Shown in pieces: positions 1 to 8,532 of a stretch of 64,000 bases of DNA. A program made the translations under genes and the position numbers. The notes below the pieces were generated by a model, which was not told the DNA's origin, searched no databases, and was given only the letters and a program-made list of their open reading frames with translations. This DNA is from Methylobacter tundripaludum SV96 (GTDB taxonomy: Bacteria; Pseudomonadota; Gammaproteobacteria; Methylococcales; Methylomonadaceae). Each line of letters begins with the position of its first letter. Within the stretch, counting starts at the first letter, position 1. Where the stretch lies: the NCBI RefSeq assembly GCF_000190755.2, contig NZ_JH109152.1, positions 1,218,167 through 1,282,166 on the forward strand, read 5' to 3'.

Positions 1-2
1 TG

Positions 3-1412
3 GCGCAAAAGCACGCACAGGGCTGGGTCAAAGAGCAACTCGACAGTTCAACATTCTCCGGTATCTACGGCAAGATAGCCTATGAAGTTAATGACTTGAT
101 TCAATCGCGTATCCTGATCAACAGAAAGCTGATCGGCATCGTCTCCCAATATTCAAAAGGTGATTTCTCTCTCGACATGGACGTTTTGCCGGGAGAAACC
201 ATTGTCATTACCGAGATTATGGACAATGCCAAAAAGACCTTTCTCGCCGTTAACAACGAAATCAAAATGCTTGCGGAAGCAGGCGCTCAAGGCGATTTCT
301 CAAAGCGTAGCGATCCGGATAAATTTGAGTTCATGTTCAAGGGGATTTTGGCCAATCTCAATCACCTGATGGAAACCTGCGATGTCGGCTTCAACGACGT
401 GCTGCATGTCGCCGATGCCCTGGCTCAAGGCGACTTGACCCAAACCATCGACAAAGACTATCCCGGCACCTTTGGCGAAGTGATTGTCGGCATGAATAGT
501 ATTGTAGGAAACCTCAAAGGCCTGGTCGGCAATATCAAGGATTCCACCGACAACATTCACACAGCGGCTAACGAAATCGCCACCGGTAACAATGACTTAT
601 CGCATCGCACCGAGGAGCAAGCCGCCAGCCTGGAACAAACCGCCGCCAGCATGGAAGAGCTGACCTCCGCCGTGCAGCATAATGCCGTCAACGCCCAACA
701 GGCCAACCGGCTCGCCGTTGACGCATCCGACATCGCGGGCAAAGGCGTTGAAGTGGTCGGCCAGGTCGTCATGACCATGAATGAAATCAATGAATCGTCA
801 CGTAAAATCGGGGACATTATCTCGGTGATCGACGATATTGCTTTCCAGACCAACATTCTTGCCCTCAACGCTGCGGTAGAAGCCGCCCGCGCCGGTGAAC
901 AAGGCCGGGGCTTTGCCGTTGTTGCCGTAGAAGTGCGCAACCTCGCGCAACGCGCCGCGACGGCTGCCGGGGAAATTAAAGAGCTGATTAGCGATTCGGT
1001 CGATAAAGTCTCGGACGGCAGTAAGCTGGTTGCCCAAGCCGGGCTGACCATGGAAGACATTGTCACCTCCATCCGCGGCGTTACCGACATGATGTCTGAA
1101 ATCACCGCCGCCTCCGCCGAACAAAGCGCCGGCATCGAACAAGTCAATCAGGCCATCACCCAAATGGATGACGTAACCCAACAAAATGCCGCTCTGGTAG
1201 AACAAGCCGCTGCGGCCGCGGAATTGCTGGAAGAACAAGCGCAAAACCTGGTGATCACAGTGAGCAGTTTTAAAGTGGTAGATAGCTCGGGCACGTCAAA
1301 CAGCTACTTTCATTTACCGCCTGCGAAAAAAGAAATAGCGCTACCCAGAGCAGTTGCCGGTAGGAAGTTACAGTTACAACTTGCTGGTAATGATGAGTGG
1401 GATGAGTTTTAA
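3..1412 (+). CDS. Methyl-accepting chemotaxis protein, 5' end outside window
   Basis: Cytoplasmic signalling part of a chemoreceptor that would control a CheA kinase. The reading frame is open from the first bases of the window with no stop, so the N-terminus is missing and the internal TTG at 96 is not a real start. About 469 residues are visible. The first ~150 resemble tandem HAMP-like linker helices (repeated 'QGDF/L' segments). The rest is the MCP coiled coil with the conserved hairpin tip around '[21 protein letters not shown]'. The last residues (NDEWDEF) resemble the C-terminal pentapeptide that tethers CheR/CheB. No transmembrane segment is visible, but the sensory part is cut off. 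The ligand is unknown. Confidence 0.93.
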   Translation, partial: AQKHAQGWVKEQLDSSTFSGIYGKIAYEVNDLIQSRILINRKLIGIVSQYSKGDFSLDMDVLPGETIVITEIMDNAKKTFLAVNNEIKMLAEAGAQGDFSKRSDPDKFEFMFKGILANLNHLMETCDVGFNDVLHVADALAQGDLTQTIDKDYPGTFGEVIVGMNSIVGNLKGLVGNIKDSTDNIHTAANEIATGNNDLSHRTEEQAASLEQTAASMEELTSAVQHNAVNAQQANRLAVDASDIAGKGVEVVGQVVMTMNEINESSRKIGDIISVIDDIAFQTNILALNAAVEAARAGEQGRGFAVVAVEVRNLAQRAATAAGEIKELISDSVDKVSDGSKLVAQAGLTMEDIVTSIRGVTDMMSEITAASAEQSAGIEQVNQAITQMDDVTQQNAALVEQAAAAAELLEEQAQNLVITVSSFKVVDSSGTSNSYFHLPPAKKEIALPRAVAGRKLQLQLAGNDEWDEF

Positions 1413-1470
1413 TCCCCCTTTATTATCTAAAAACGATCTATTTTGCCCCTTATTCGCCCTATCAATAGCC

Positions 1471-1869
1471 ATGGACATCACCATCACCACACCCGCCCTG
1501 TTATTTCCCGCCATTTCAGTTTTATTTTTGGCCTATTCCAACCGTTTTCTGGCGATTGCCAGCCGGATTAGAGAACAGCATAACCTGTTTAACAAAACCC
1601 AAAGCCCGGTTGCCAAAAAACAGATCGACAGCTTAAGGCTCCGCATCCGCTTTATTGTGGCGATGCAAGTGCTGGGCGTCGTTGGCATTATCTGCTGCAC
1701 ACTCGCTATGGGGCTGATCTTTTACGGACTACAGTATTACGGCAACATGACTTTCGGCTTCAGCATGGTGTTTATTGTTTTATCGTTGTTAGCATCAATA
1801 AGCGAGTTATTGCTTTCAACAAAAGCGCTCAATATCGAGTTGGAAGATATGGAAGCGCATTCGTCATAG
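1471..1869 (+). CDS. DUF2721 family small membrane protein
   Basis: A 132-residue integral membrane protein of unknown function. It begins MDITITTPALLFPAISVLFLAYSNRFLAIASRIR and has further hydrophobic segments at about residues 70-95 and 95-118, which fits the three-helix DUF2721 layout. The frame stays open upstream to 1354, but that stretch overlaps the end of the chemoreceptor gene in another frame and lacks family similarity, so I place the start at the ATG at 1471. There is no clear Shine-Dalgarno. Nothing in the context gives a role. Confidence 0.8.
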   Translation: MDITITTPALLFPAISVLFLAYSNRFLAIASRIREQHNLFNKTQSPVAKKQIDSLRLRIRFIVAMQVLGVVGIICCTLAMGLIFYGLQYYGNMTFGFSMVFIVLSLLASISELLLSTKALNIELEDMEAHSS

Positions 1870-1891
1870 TTGGTGCAAACGAATAGGTGAA

Positions 1892-1908
1892 TGCACAAAA
1901 TTGATGCA
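1892..1908 (+). promoter_or_regulatory. NtrC-like enhancer site upstream of nrtA
   Basis: TGCACAAAATTGATGCA is a 17-bp imperfect dyad close to the enteric NtrC consensus TGCACY-N5-RGTGCA and to three similar sites upstream of narK. It is centred about 134 bp upstream of the predicted sigma-54 start, a normal enhancer distance. A further half-site, GGTGCA, lies at 1872-1877. Confidence 0.55.
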
Positions 1909-2006
1909 TTACAGACATACACCCCTCTCACCTTGCCCTCCTCAATACGAACTATAACCGCTGATATTCATTAACTTAAATCCATAAAATAAGCATCCAC
2001 CCATTT

Positions 2007-2022
2007 TGGCACAACGATTGCT
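2007..2022 (+). promoter_or_regulatory. Sigma-54 promoter of nrtA
   Basis: TGGCACAACGATTGCT matches the -24/-12 consensus TGGCAY-N5-TTGCW at every fixed position. The predicted transcription start is about 2034, leaving a ~145-nt leader before nrtA. This places nitrate uptake under RpoN and an enhancer-binding protein, most simply NtrC, which is encoded at 25774. Confidence 0.8.
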
Positions 2023-2065
2023 TTAAACATTACAGGAGCTCCAACGACGGGGCACTAAAAAATAC

Positions 2066-2148
2066 GGGTTCAACGGCGAACCCAAACAGACAAAGGCGTC
2101 TACCAGACTGAATACAGTACGTATTCCGTTAGGTGACGCTTTTTTTTT
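2066..2148 (+). promoter_or_regulatory. ANTAR-type twin-hairpin antiterminator leader with terminator
   Basis: Hairpin P1 is GGGTTC (2066-2071), loop AACGGC, GAACCC (2078-2083). Hairpin P2 is AGAC (2088-2091), loop AAAGGC, GTCT (2098-2101). Both loops are hexanucleotides with A at position 1 and G at position 4, the known signature for ANTAR proteins. P2 overlaps the 5' arm (2092-2100) of a terminator whose 3' arm is 2135-2143 followed by T at 2140-2148; an inner hairpin lies at 2110-2126. P2 and the terminator are mutually exclusive. Inference: an ANTAR protein (NasR/NasT type) bound to P1/P2 lets transcription pass when nitrate is present. No such protein is encoded in this window. Confidence 0.75.
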
Positions 2149-2178
2149 GCTGATTTTTTCAAACCTGCTGAGGTCAAT

Positions 2179-3579
2179 ATGAAACAAACCGGACGATTTA
2201 CTATCAAAAAACTGGTTACGGCGCTGGTTGCCGTGGCTGCGGTATCAACCTTTTCCTTTGCAACCAGTGCCTACGCAGCTGAAAAGCTGGAAAAGGAAAG
2301 CTTAAAACTCGGTTTCATCAAACTGACCGATATGGCGCCGTTGGCGGTTGCCCTGGAAAAAGGCTATTTCGAAGATGAAGGTCTTTCCGTGCAATTGGAA
2401 GCACAAGCCAACTGGAAAGTATTATTAGACCGTGTCGTCAGCGGCGAACTGGACGGCGCGCACATGCTGGCAACCCTACCCTTTGGCACCGCCATCGGCT
2501 ATGGCACCAAAGCCGATATAGTCAGCGCCTTCACCCTGACCTTAAACGGCGATGCGATTACCGTATCCAACGATGTCTGGAAACAAATGAAGCCGCAGAT
2601 TCCGATGAAAGACGGCAAGCCGGTACATCCTATCAAGGCCGATACCTTGAAACCGGTGCTGGAAAAATACAAAGCCGCGGGCAAACCTTTCAACATGGCG
2701 ATGACTTTCCCGGTCGGCACGCACAATATGAAACTGCGTTACTGGCTGGCGGCCGGTGGCATTAAGCCCGGTTTTTACGCGCCGCCTGAAGACACATCCG
2801 GCCAGATCGACGCCGAAGCCATGCTGTCTGTAACGCCGCCGCCGCAAATGCCGGCCACCATGGATTCAGGCACGATTGTCGGCTACTGCGTCGGCGAACC
2901 GTGGAACCAGCAAGCGGTGTTCAAAGGCATCGGCGTACCGGTCATCAGCGATTACGAACTGATGAAAAACAGCGCAGAAAAAATCTTCGGCGTAAACAAA
3001 GAATGGGCGGATAAAAACCCCAATACCCATAAAGCAGTGATAAAAGCCTTGATTCGCGCATCGATGTGGCTGGATGCGGAAAACAATAAAAATCGTAATG
3101 AAGGCGTGGAAATGTTGTCGCAAAAACAATATGTCGGGGCTGATTACGAGGTTCTTGCCAACAGCATGAACGGCACGTTCGAGTATGAAAAAGGCGACAA
3201 ACGCGACTTGCCCGATTTCAACGTCTTCTTCCGTCATAACGGTTCTTACCCTTATTACAGCGATGCAGTCTGGAGTCTGACGCAAATGCGCCGTTGGGGA
3301 CAAATCAACGAATACAAAACCGATGCCTGGTACCTGGAAACCGCTAAAAAAGTGTATCGCCCGGATATATACATGGCCGCGGCCAAGGCGCTGGTTGCCG
3401 AAGGCAAAGCGAAAGCAGGCGATTTTCCTGCCGACAGCGAAACCGGTATCAAGCCGCCCAGCGCCGACTTCATTGACGGCATCAGTTTCGACGCCACCAA
3501 GCCCAATGATTATCTGAGCAAGTTTCCTATCGGGCTTAAAGGCAAACAAAAAGTAGTGAGCGGCAAGGTTGTTGAGTAA
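2179..3579 (+). CDS. nrtA: Periplasmic nitrate-binding protein of ABC transporter
   Basis: A 466-residue NrtA/CmpA-family solute-binding protein that captures nitrate (possibly nitrite) in the periplasm and delivers it to NrtB. It has a Sec signal peptide (basic start, hydrophobic core ~12-27, cleavage near SAYA/A ~34) and no lipobox, unlike cyanobacterial NrtA. The family start 'LKLGFIKLTDMAPLAVALEKGYF' and the long C-terminal lobe with 'MRRWGQ' are present. The length is usual for the family. It is the first gene of nrtA-nrtB-nrtCD-porin, behind a sigma-54 promoter and an ANTAR-type leader, so regulation by nitrogen status and by nitrate is expected. Ligand specificity (nitrate versus bicarbonate or cyanate) is inferred from the regulation and from nasA nearby. 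Confidence 0.92.
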   Translation: MKQTGRFTIKKLVTALVAVAAVSTFSFATSAYAAEKLEKESLKLGFIKLTDMAPLAVALEKGYFEDEGLSVQLEAQANWKVLLDRVVSGELDGAHMLATLPFGTAIGYGTKADIVSAFTLTLNGDAITVSNDVWKQMKPQIPMKDGKPVHPIKADTLKPVLEKYKAAGKPFNMAMTFPVGTHNMKLRYWLAAGGIKPGFYAPPEDTSGQIDAEAMLSVTPPPQMPATMDSGTIVGYCVGEPWNQQAVFKGIGVPVISDYELMKNSAEKIFGVNKEWADKNPNTHKAVIKALIRASMWLDAENNKNRNEGVEMLSQKQYVGADYEVLANSMNGTFEYEKGDKRDLPDFNVFFRHNGSYPYYSDAVWSLTQMRRWGQINEYKTDAWYLETAKKVYRPDIYMAAAKALVAEGKAKAGDFPADSETGIKPPSADFIDGISFDATKPNDYLSKFPIGLKGKQKVVSGKVVE

Positions 3580-3583
3580 CGCC

Positions 3584-3712
3584 ATCGTTCCCACGCTACG
3601 GCGTACCCTCTGGGGCATAAATGGGAACGCAGTAGAGACGCTCCAGCGTCGCGAAACGGGAAGCTGGAGCTTCCAACACGGGGTTCCCAAGCTAGAGCTT
3701 GGGAACCCGCCC
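3584..3712. repeat. Dispersed palindromic repeat between nrtA and nrtB
   Basis: Nested inverted repeats: GGGAAC-type arms around 3586-3630, then a 'gaaacgggaagctggagcttcc' segment and a GGGTTCCCAAGC / GCTTGGGAACCC hairpin at about 3681-3708. The same units recur at 15147-15248, in degraded form at 6742-6800. It lies inside the nrt operon and could cause partial termination or mRNA processing after nrtA, favouring binding-protein synthesis. That effect is inference. Confidence 0.75.
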
Positions 3713-3821
3713 GAAAAAAAGTGTGAGTGCCGACCTAAACAATGGACGTTGACTTAGTGCAGGGACGCGCCTTTTTTGCCTTTAACCTTTTGCCTTTCAC
3801 CTGCTTTTAGAGGTACCGACA

Positions 3822-4838
3822 ATGCACAACCAACTGATAAAGTTTTTAAACATAACCGGGCTCACCTGGTTTGTCCCTTTGGTAAAAATAGCCGCCGGAG
3901 AAAATCCATCCCTGCAAATCCGGCAACTTTGGCTGATTATGGGCGTCCCCATACTCGCGTTCATGGTCTTCCTTGGACTGTGGAGCTTTTCCGCATCCAA
4001 AGTCAACACCAGCCTGGGCGCAATTCCCGGCCCGGTCGCGGTATGGCACGAAGCCGCCGGATTACTGGACGATCATTACGCCGAACGGGCCAAAGAAGCC
4101 GAGTACTACCAACGCCAGCAAACCCGCAACGATCAAAAACACGCGGAAGATCCGGCCGCTGAAATCAAAGTCCGCCCCTATAACGGCCAGGCCACTTACC
4201 TGGACAAGATTTTCACCAGCCTTTACACGGTTTTTGCAGGCTTTGTGATTGCCACGCTGATCGCCGTGCCGCTCGGCCTGTTCTGCGGCATGAGTCCGAT
4301 CTTTAACTCCGCGATCAACCCGCTGGTGCAGATTTTCAAGCCGGTATCGCCATTGGCCTGGCTGCCCATCGTCACGCTGGTGGTCAGTGCCGTGTATGTG
4401 ACTACCGATGATTCCTGGTTTGAAAAATCGTTCCTGACGTCCGCGATTACCGTCACGCTGTGTTCGCTGTGGCCGACCCTTATCAATACCGCCGTTGGCG
4501 TGTCATCGATAGACAAGGATCTGATCAATGTCGGCAAAGTATTGCGTCTTAGCTGGAGCACCCAAATCAAGAAAATCATTTTGCCGTCTGCGTTGCCTTA
4601 CATTTTCACCGGCATGCGTTTGTCGCTGGGCGTGGGCTGGATGGTGCTGATCGCTGCGGAAATGCTGGCGCAAAATCCGGGGCTGGGCAAATTCGTCTGG
4701 GATGAATTCCAGAACGGCAGTTCCAACTCCCTGGGCAGAATCATGGTTGCGGTATTTACCATCGGCCTGATCGGCTTTGCCTTGGACCGCATCATGCAGT
4801 CTTTACAAAACATATTCTCTTTCGGTAGAGCGCTTTAA
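3822..4838 (+). CDS. nrtB: Nitrate ABC transporter permease
   Basis: A 338-residue inner-membrane permease of the NrtB/CmpB/SsuC family. One N-terminal membrane segment (~38-58) is followed by a ~70-residue hydrophilic, charged stretch and then five or more helices. The ABC-permease coupling motif is visible around 'AEMLAQNPGLGKFVWDEF', the equivalent of EAA-G-LG. The hydrophilic insert between helix 1 and the conserved core makes it longer than typical ~275-residue NrtB. An AGAGG ribosome site precedes the ATG. It would form the translocation pore with the fused ATPase downstream. Confidence 0.9.
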   Translation: MHNQLIKFLNITGLTWFVPLVKIAAGENPSLQIRQLWLIMGVPILAFMVFLGLWSFSASKVNTSLGAIPGPVAVWHEAAGLLDDHYAERAKEAEYYQRQQTRNDQKHAEDPAAEIKVRPYNGQATYLDKIFTSLYTVFAGFVIATLIAVPLGLFCGMSPIFNSAINPLVQIFKPVSPLAWLPIVTLVVSAVYVTTDDSWFEKSFLTSAITVTLCSLWPTLINTAVGVSSIDKDLINVGKVLRLSWSTQIKKIILPSALPYIFTGMRLSLGVGWMVLIAAEMLAQNPGLGKFVWDEFQNGSSNSLGRIMVAVFTIGLIGFALDRIMQSLQNIFSFGRAL

Positions 4839-4852
4839 TCAAGGAGTCGGTG

Positions 4853-6718
4853 ATGTCCGTCGTAAATCTTAATATTGTGAACCCTTCGACAAGCTCAGGA
4901 CAGGCTAAGCGCACCCAGAGCAAGTCGCCTGCGCCATCGAATGACGCCCACCAGCCTTTGTTGGAATTAAAGGCCGTGTGCAAGAGCTATGGAGCGACAT
5001 CCATACTCAACAACATCAACCTGAGCATTAAAGAAGGCGAATTCGTTGCCATTGTCGGTTTTTCCGGCAGCGGAAAAACCACGCTGATTTCAGCTATTGC
5101 GGGGTTAATTCAGGCCGATAGCGGCGAAGTGCTAAAACAAGGCCGGCCGATTACCGCACCGGGACCGGACCGCGGCGTCGTGTTCCAAAACTACTCGCTG
5201 ATGCCGTGGCTGACGGTGTTTGAAAACGTGGCGTTGGCGGTCGATGAGATTTTTAAAGACTGGTCTGCCGAACAACGTAAAGCGCATACCGAAAAATACG
5301 TCAGGATGGTCAATCTCGGCGCGGCCATGGATAAAAAACCCGCCGAACTGTCCGGCGGCATGCGGCAACGGGTCAATGTCGCCAGAGCTTTGGCCGCCAA
5401 CCCCGATATTTTGCTGCTCGACGAACCGCTCAGCGCGCTGGATGCGTTGACACGCGGCAACTTGCAGGATGAGATTTTGCAAATCTGGGCACAGGAAAAG
5501 AAAACCGTCATCCTGATTACCAACGATGTCGATGAAGCGATTTACATGGCGGACCGGGTTATCCCGCTTAACCCCGGCCCCGATGCGACCTTCGGCCCGG
5601 ATTTTCATATCAATATCGACCGTCCCAGAGACCGGACTGCGTTAAACCATAACGCCGAATTTAAACGATTACGCGCCGAAATAACCCGTTATTTAATGGA
5701 CATCGGCATCGAAAAAAACCTGGGTTCAAGCGCCGATCAAATCGTCCTGCCCAATGTTAAACCCAATACCAGCAATGACTGGGATCGTGATCACTCGGCC
5801 TTTGCCGCGCCTGCTCCCGGCAGGCCTGCGGCATCCACACCCTCCCTGGCGATCGCCGCGTCCGTTCCCGACGGACCTGCGGCATACACACCATCCCTGG
5901 CGATAAAACCCGCGCTGGGCGATTTAGGCCGTCCCCGTTACCTGGAGTTTTCACAGCTGTCAAAAATCTACCCGACGCCCGACGGCAACAGCTCGGTTAA
6001 AGTCGTGGACGGCTTCGACCTGAAAATGAAAAAAGGCGAATTCATATCGATCATCGGCCATTCCGGCTGCGGTAAATCAACCGTATTATCGATGACCGCC
6101 GGTCTGAACAGCGTTTCCGAAGGCGTTATTATTCTGGACAACAAAGAAATTGATAGTGCGGGCCCTGATCGTGGCGTAGTATTTCAGGCGCCCAGCCTGT
6201 TTCCCTGGTTGACCGCGTTTGAAAACGTCATGCTGGGCGTAGATAAAGTCTACCCGCACGCCTCCAAATCGGAACGCGACGATATTGTTGAATATTATCT
6301 GACCCGCGTCGGTTTGGGCGACTCGCTCCGTAAAAAAGCCGCCGACCTGTCCAACGGCATGCGTCAGCGTGTCGGCATTGCCCGCGCCTTTGCCTTGTCG
6401 CCCAAACTGCTGTTACTGGATGAACCGTTCGGCATGCTGGATTCGCTGACCCGCTGGGAATTGCAGGAAGTGTTGATGGAAGTCTGGGAAAGAACCCACG
6501 TTACCGCCATTGTGGTCACTCATGATGTCGACGAGGCCATCCTGCTGGCAGACCGGGTGGTCATGATGACCAACGGCCCGCACGCTAAAATCGGCAAGAT
6601 AGAAGACATCGATTTGCCCAGGCCGCGTAGCCGCAAAGCCCTGCTGGAACATCCCGACTATTACAAATACCGGGAAAGCATCTTGAGCTTTCTAACCGAG
6701 TGCGATCATACGCATTAA
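4853..6718 (+). CDS. Fused double ATPase of nitrate ABC transporter (NrtC-NrtD type)
   Basis: A 621-residue protein with two complete ABC ATPase domains, replacing the separate NrtC and NrtD subunits. Domain 1 (~40-280) has Walker A GFSGSGKTT, signature LSGGMRQR and Walker B ILLLDEP, but its H-loop reads ITNDVDEA, with Asn in place of the switch His. Domain 2 (~365-615) has GHSGCGKST, LSNGMRQR, LLLLDEP and a normal THDVDEA. The linker (~320-355) is built of two 17-residue repeats. The N-terminal ~30 residues contain a PSTSSGQA segment encoded by a widespread DNA repeat. The ATG at 4853 follows AAGGAG; the GTG at 4850 is less likely. It powers nitrate import with NrtB. Confidence 0.9.
   Translation: MSVVNLNIVNPSTSSGQAKRTQSKSPAPSNDAHQPLLELKAVCKSYGATSILNNINLSIKEGEFVAIVGFSGSGKTTLISAIAGLIQADSGEVLKQGRPITAPGPDRGVVFQNYSLMPWLTVFENVALAVDEIFKDWSAEQRKAHTEKYVRMVNLGAAMDKKPAELSGGMRQRVNVARALAANPDILLLDEPLSALDALTRGNLQDEILQIWAQEKKTVILITNDVDEAIYMADRVIPLNPGPDATFGPDFHINIDRPRDRTALNHNAEFKRLRAEITRYLMDIGIEKNLGSSADQIVLPNVKPNTSNDWDRDHSAFAAPAPGRPAASTPSLAIAASVPDGPAAYTPSLAIKPALGDLGRPRYLEFSQLSKIYPTPDGNSSVKVVDGFDLKMKKGEFISIIGHSGCGKSTVLSMTAGLNSVSEGVIILDNKEIDSAGPDRGVVFQAPSLFPWLTAFENVMLGVDKVYPHASKSERDDIVEYYLTRVGLGDSLRKKAADLSNGMRQRVGIARAFALSPKLLLLDEPFGMLDSLTRWELQEVLMEVWERTHVTAIVVTHDVDEAILLADRVVMMTNGPHAKIGKIEDIDLPRPRSRKALLEHPDYYKYRESILSFLTECDHTH
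4879..4906. repeat. Dispersed repeat absorbed into nrtCD 5' end
   Basis: The segment containing CCTTCGACAAGCTCAGGACA encodes NPSTSSGQA. This sequence is known from many environmental genomes as an intergenic repeat; here it is read in frame within the nonconserved N-terminal extension. A diverged relative in reverse orientation (CTCCTGAGCGAAGCCGAAGGG) is at 47304-47324. Confidence 0.6.
5804..5905. repeat. Two tandem 51-bp repeats in nrtCD linker
   Basis: Units 5804-5854 and 5855-5905 share about 80% of bases and encode AAPAPGRPAASTPSLAI-like and AASVPDGPAAYTPSLAI peptides. They form the flexible Ala/Pro-rich linker between the two ATPase domains. The frame is kept because the unit is a multiple of three. 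Confidence 0.8.
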
Positions 6719-6909
6719 TAAGCGCTTCGTTGGGCAACTTATGCGAGTTCCCAAGCTCCAGCTTTGCAACCAGCGAACAACCGGCAAGCCGGAAACGCCA
6801 CCCCGCGCTACGCTTGGGTGATCTCATTTCGGCCTACTTTATTTCGTCCCTTTCGTGCTTTTCGCGGACAACTTGCAACACCACACATTAAATACAATTA
6901 GGAGGCTTT

Positions 6910-8190
6910 ATGCCGCAGCAACAAAGAAAAACCCCCTTATCTGCATCACTACTGGCCCTATCGGTAGTGAGCGGCTCAGCCTTGGCGGGCGTTACACAGG
7001 ATGTTGAGGATGCGCTTAATTTCTATCATTACGGCAAAAACGGTGCGGTCAAGTTCGACCTAAACACGCGCTGGGAAAACGTAGATCAAGACCGAGGCAC
7101 GCAAAAAACAGCCAATGCTGTCACCAGCCGCTTACGCGCCGGTTTACTGTCGCCGGTATTTCATGGTATTCAAGGTTATGCCGAATATGAGGGCAACTTG
7201 GCGATGGTGGATGATTACAATAGTACCCGCAACAATAATACCCGTTACTCAACGATTGCCGACCCTGAAAAAAGCGAACTCAACCAATTATGGCTCAGTT
7301 ATGCCGGCATTCCCGATACCTTGATTAAAGGCGGACGGCAACGCATCAAGTTTGATGACGACCGGTTTATCGGCAATGTCGGCTGGCGGCAGATGGAAAC
7401 CACCTTTGACTCGGTACTGGTCACCCACAACAATCAACAGCTTTTCGGCCTGACCGTTAATGCGGGCTATATCGGTAATGTACAAACATTTACAGCCACC
7501 AACGAGCGTATCGAAGCTCCTATTCTAAACGTCAATTACAAAGTCGGCGATTACGGCAATCTGGTCGGTTACGGCTACTGGCTGAATTATACCGAGCGGG
7601 AAAACTATGAAAAGTCCAGCGAAACCTATGGCTTGCGTATGACCAATTTTCAAAAGCCGGGAGACACACTGAAACTGAGCGACAACTACGGCGTGGTTTA
7701 TACCGCCGAATGGGGACATCAGGAAGATTACGGACACGGCCCGACCAAGTACTCGGTTGACCGCCTTAACCTGATGGGCGGCTTAACAGCCTATAACCTC
7801 ACCTTTCAAGGCGCCATAGAGCAGCTTGACGGCAAAGGCCTCAATAAAACGTTTGATACGCCGCTGGGCACCAACCATGCCTTCCAGGGCTGGGCGGATA
7901 TATTCCTGGTTACGCCCAGAAACGGTATTCGCGACGTATTCGGCACGATGATTTCCACTTTTGACCGTGGCGAAGTCATATTAACCGGCACTTACCATAA
8001 TTTTACCGACGATACCGGGCAACTTAAGTATGGCGATGAGTGGGATTTTTCGGCGCTTAAGAAATTCGGCAAGCATTATTCGGTATTAGCGAAATATGCG
8101 TATTACAGCGCAGACAACTATAATGCCGCCGATACCTTTACTAATACGGATACCCAAAAAATCTGGTTACAAGGGAATATAAGTTTCTAA
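6910..8190 (+). CDS. Alginate-export-family outer membrane porin, nitrate operon
   Basis: A 426-residue beta-barrel outer-membrane protein. It has a signal peptide (cleavage after SALA, ~residue 26), alternating aromatic/polar strands and a terminal Phe (...GNISF), typical of barrel insertion. The segments 'YAEYEGN', 'GGRQRIKFDDDRFIGNVGWRQMETTFDS' and 'WADIFL' match the alginate_export porin family seen in marine and methanotrophic bacteria. GGAGG precedes the ATG. It lies 191 bp after nrtCD on the same strand, so it may admit nitrate across the outer membrane. The substrate is inferred from position only. Confidence 0.82.
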   Translation: MPQQQRKTPLSASLLALSVVSGSALAGVTQDVEDALNFYHYGKNGAVKFDLNTRWENVDQDRGTQKTANAVTSRLRAGLLSPVFHGIQGYAEYEGNLAMVDDYNSTRNNNTRYSTIADPEKSELNQLWLSYAGIPDTLIKGGRQRIKFDDDRFIGNVGWRQMETTFDSVLVTHNNQQLFGLTVNAGYIGNVQTFTATNERIEAPILNVNYKVGDYGNLVGYGYWLNYTERENYEKSSETYGLRMTNFQKPGDTLKLSDNYGVVYTAEWGHQEDYGHGPTKYSVDRLNLMGGLTAYNLTFQGAIEQLDGKGLNKTFDTPLGTNHAFQGWADIFLVTPRNGIRDVFGTMISTFDRGEVILTGTYHNFTDDTGQLKYGDEWDFSALKKFGKHYSVLAKYAYYSADNYNAADTFTNTDTQKIWLQGNISF

Positions 8191-8296
8191 AACTTATTGA
8201 CTGATGTTACGCAGTTAGTCGAATTTCGGCCGCTTTAACATTAAGGAGTCGCTAGCGCGACACTTGATTAAATCGGGTTGTCGCACCCGAAGGCGA

Positions 8297-8330
8297 GTTA
8301 CTTTCTTTTGCTTCGCCAAAAGAAAGTAAC
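8297..8330. repeat. Perfect 14-bp-arm hairpin of a dispersed repeat
   Basis: GTTACTTTCTTTTG, loop CTTCGC, CAAAAGAAAGTAAC. This GTTACTTTC motif is a familiar intergenic repeat in proteobacteria and is followed by 'caaagaaaaggcgacccgg'. It sits 107 bp after the porin stop and may help end its transcript, though there is no adjacent T-run. Confidence 0.7.
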
Positions 8331-8532
8331 CAAAGAAAAGGCGACCCGGTTGCCGCTTACTTCCTGCGCTCCTCGCTTTTATCGAGGGTCAGCAGAAGGG
8401 GCTCCTGCCCCTCTGCTGACGTGCGGCATCCCTGCCGCCCCCCTAACGGGCTGTTCTCGATAAAAGCTCCGGTGCTCGGCGCGGCAAACGGGAGAAATAC
8501 CATTCGTGCGTAACATCAGTTATTGATTTCTC

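Larger units (their letters stand above)
1870..2178 (+). promoter_or_regulatory. nrtA upstream control region
   Basis: This 309-base gene-free stretch holds an NtrC-like site, a sigma-54 promoter and an attenuator leader, each listed separately. In order they read as enhancer, promoter, transcription start near 2034, ANTAR-type twin hairpins, terminator, ribosome binding site (TGAGG) and nrtA ATG. Confidence 0.7.

Noticed and set aside
557-1147. Long minus-strand frame inside the chemoreceptor gene
   Set aside because: A shadow of the heptad codon pattern of the MCP coiled coil; low-complexity translation with no domain.
2866-3690. 274-residue minus-strand frame over nrtA
   Set aside because: Antisense to a clear binding protein and reaching into repeat DNA; no recognisable domain.
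3569-3757. Small frame between nrtA and nrtB
   Set aside because: It is made of the GGGTTCCCAAGC repeat block and overlaps the nrtA end; no family resemblance.
8278-8463. 61-residue plus-strand open frame
   Set aside because: It lies wholly in a dispersed repeat (GTTACTTTCTTTTG hairpin and following GC-rich part), a known source of false small proteins.
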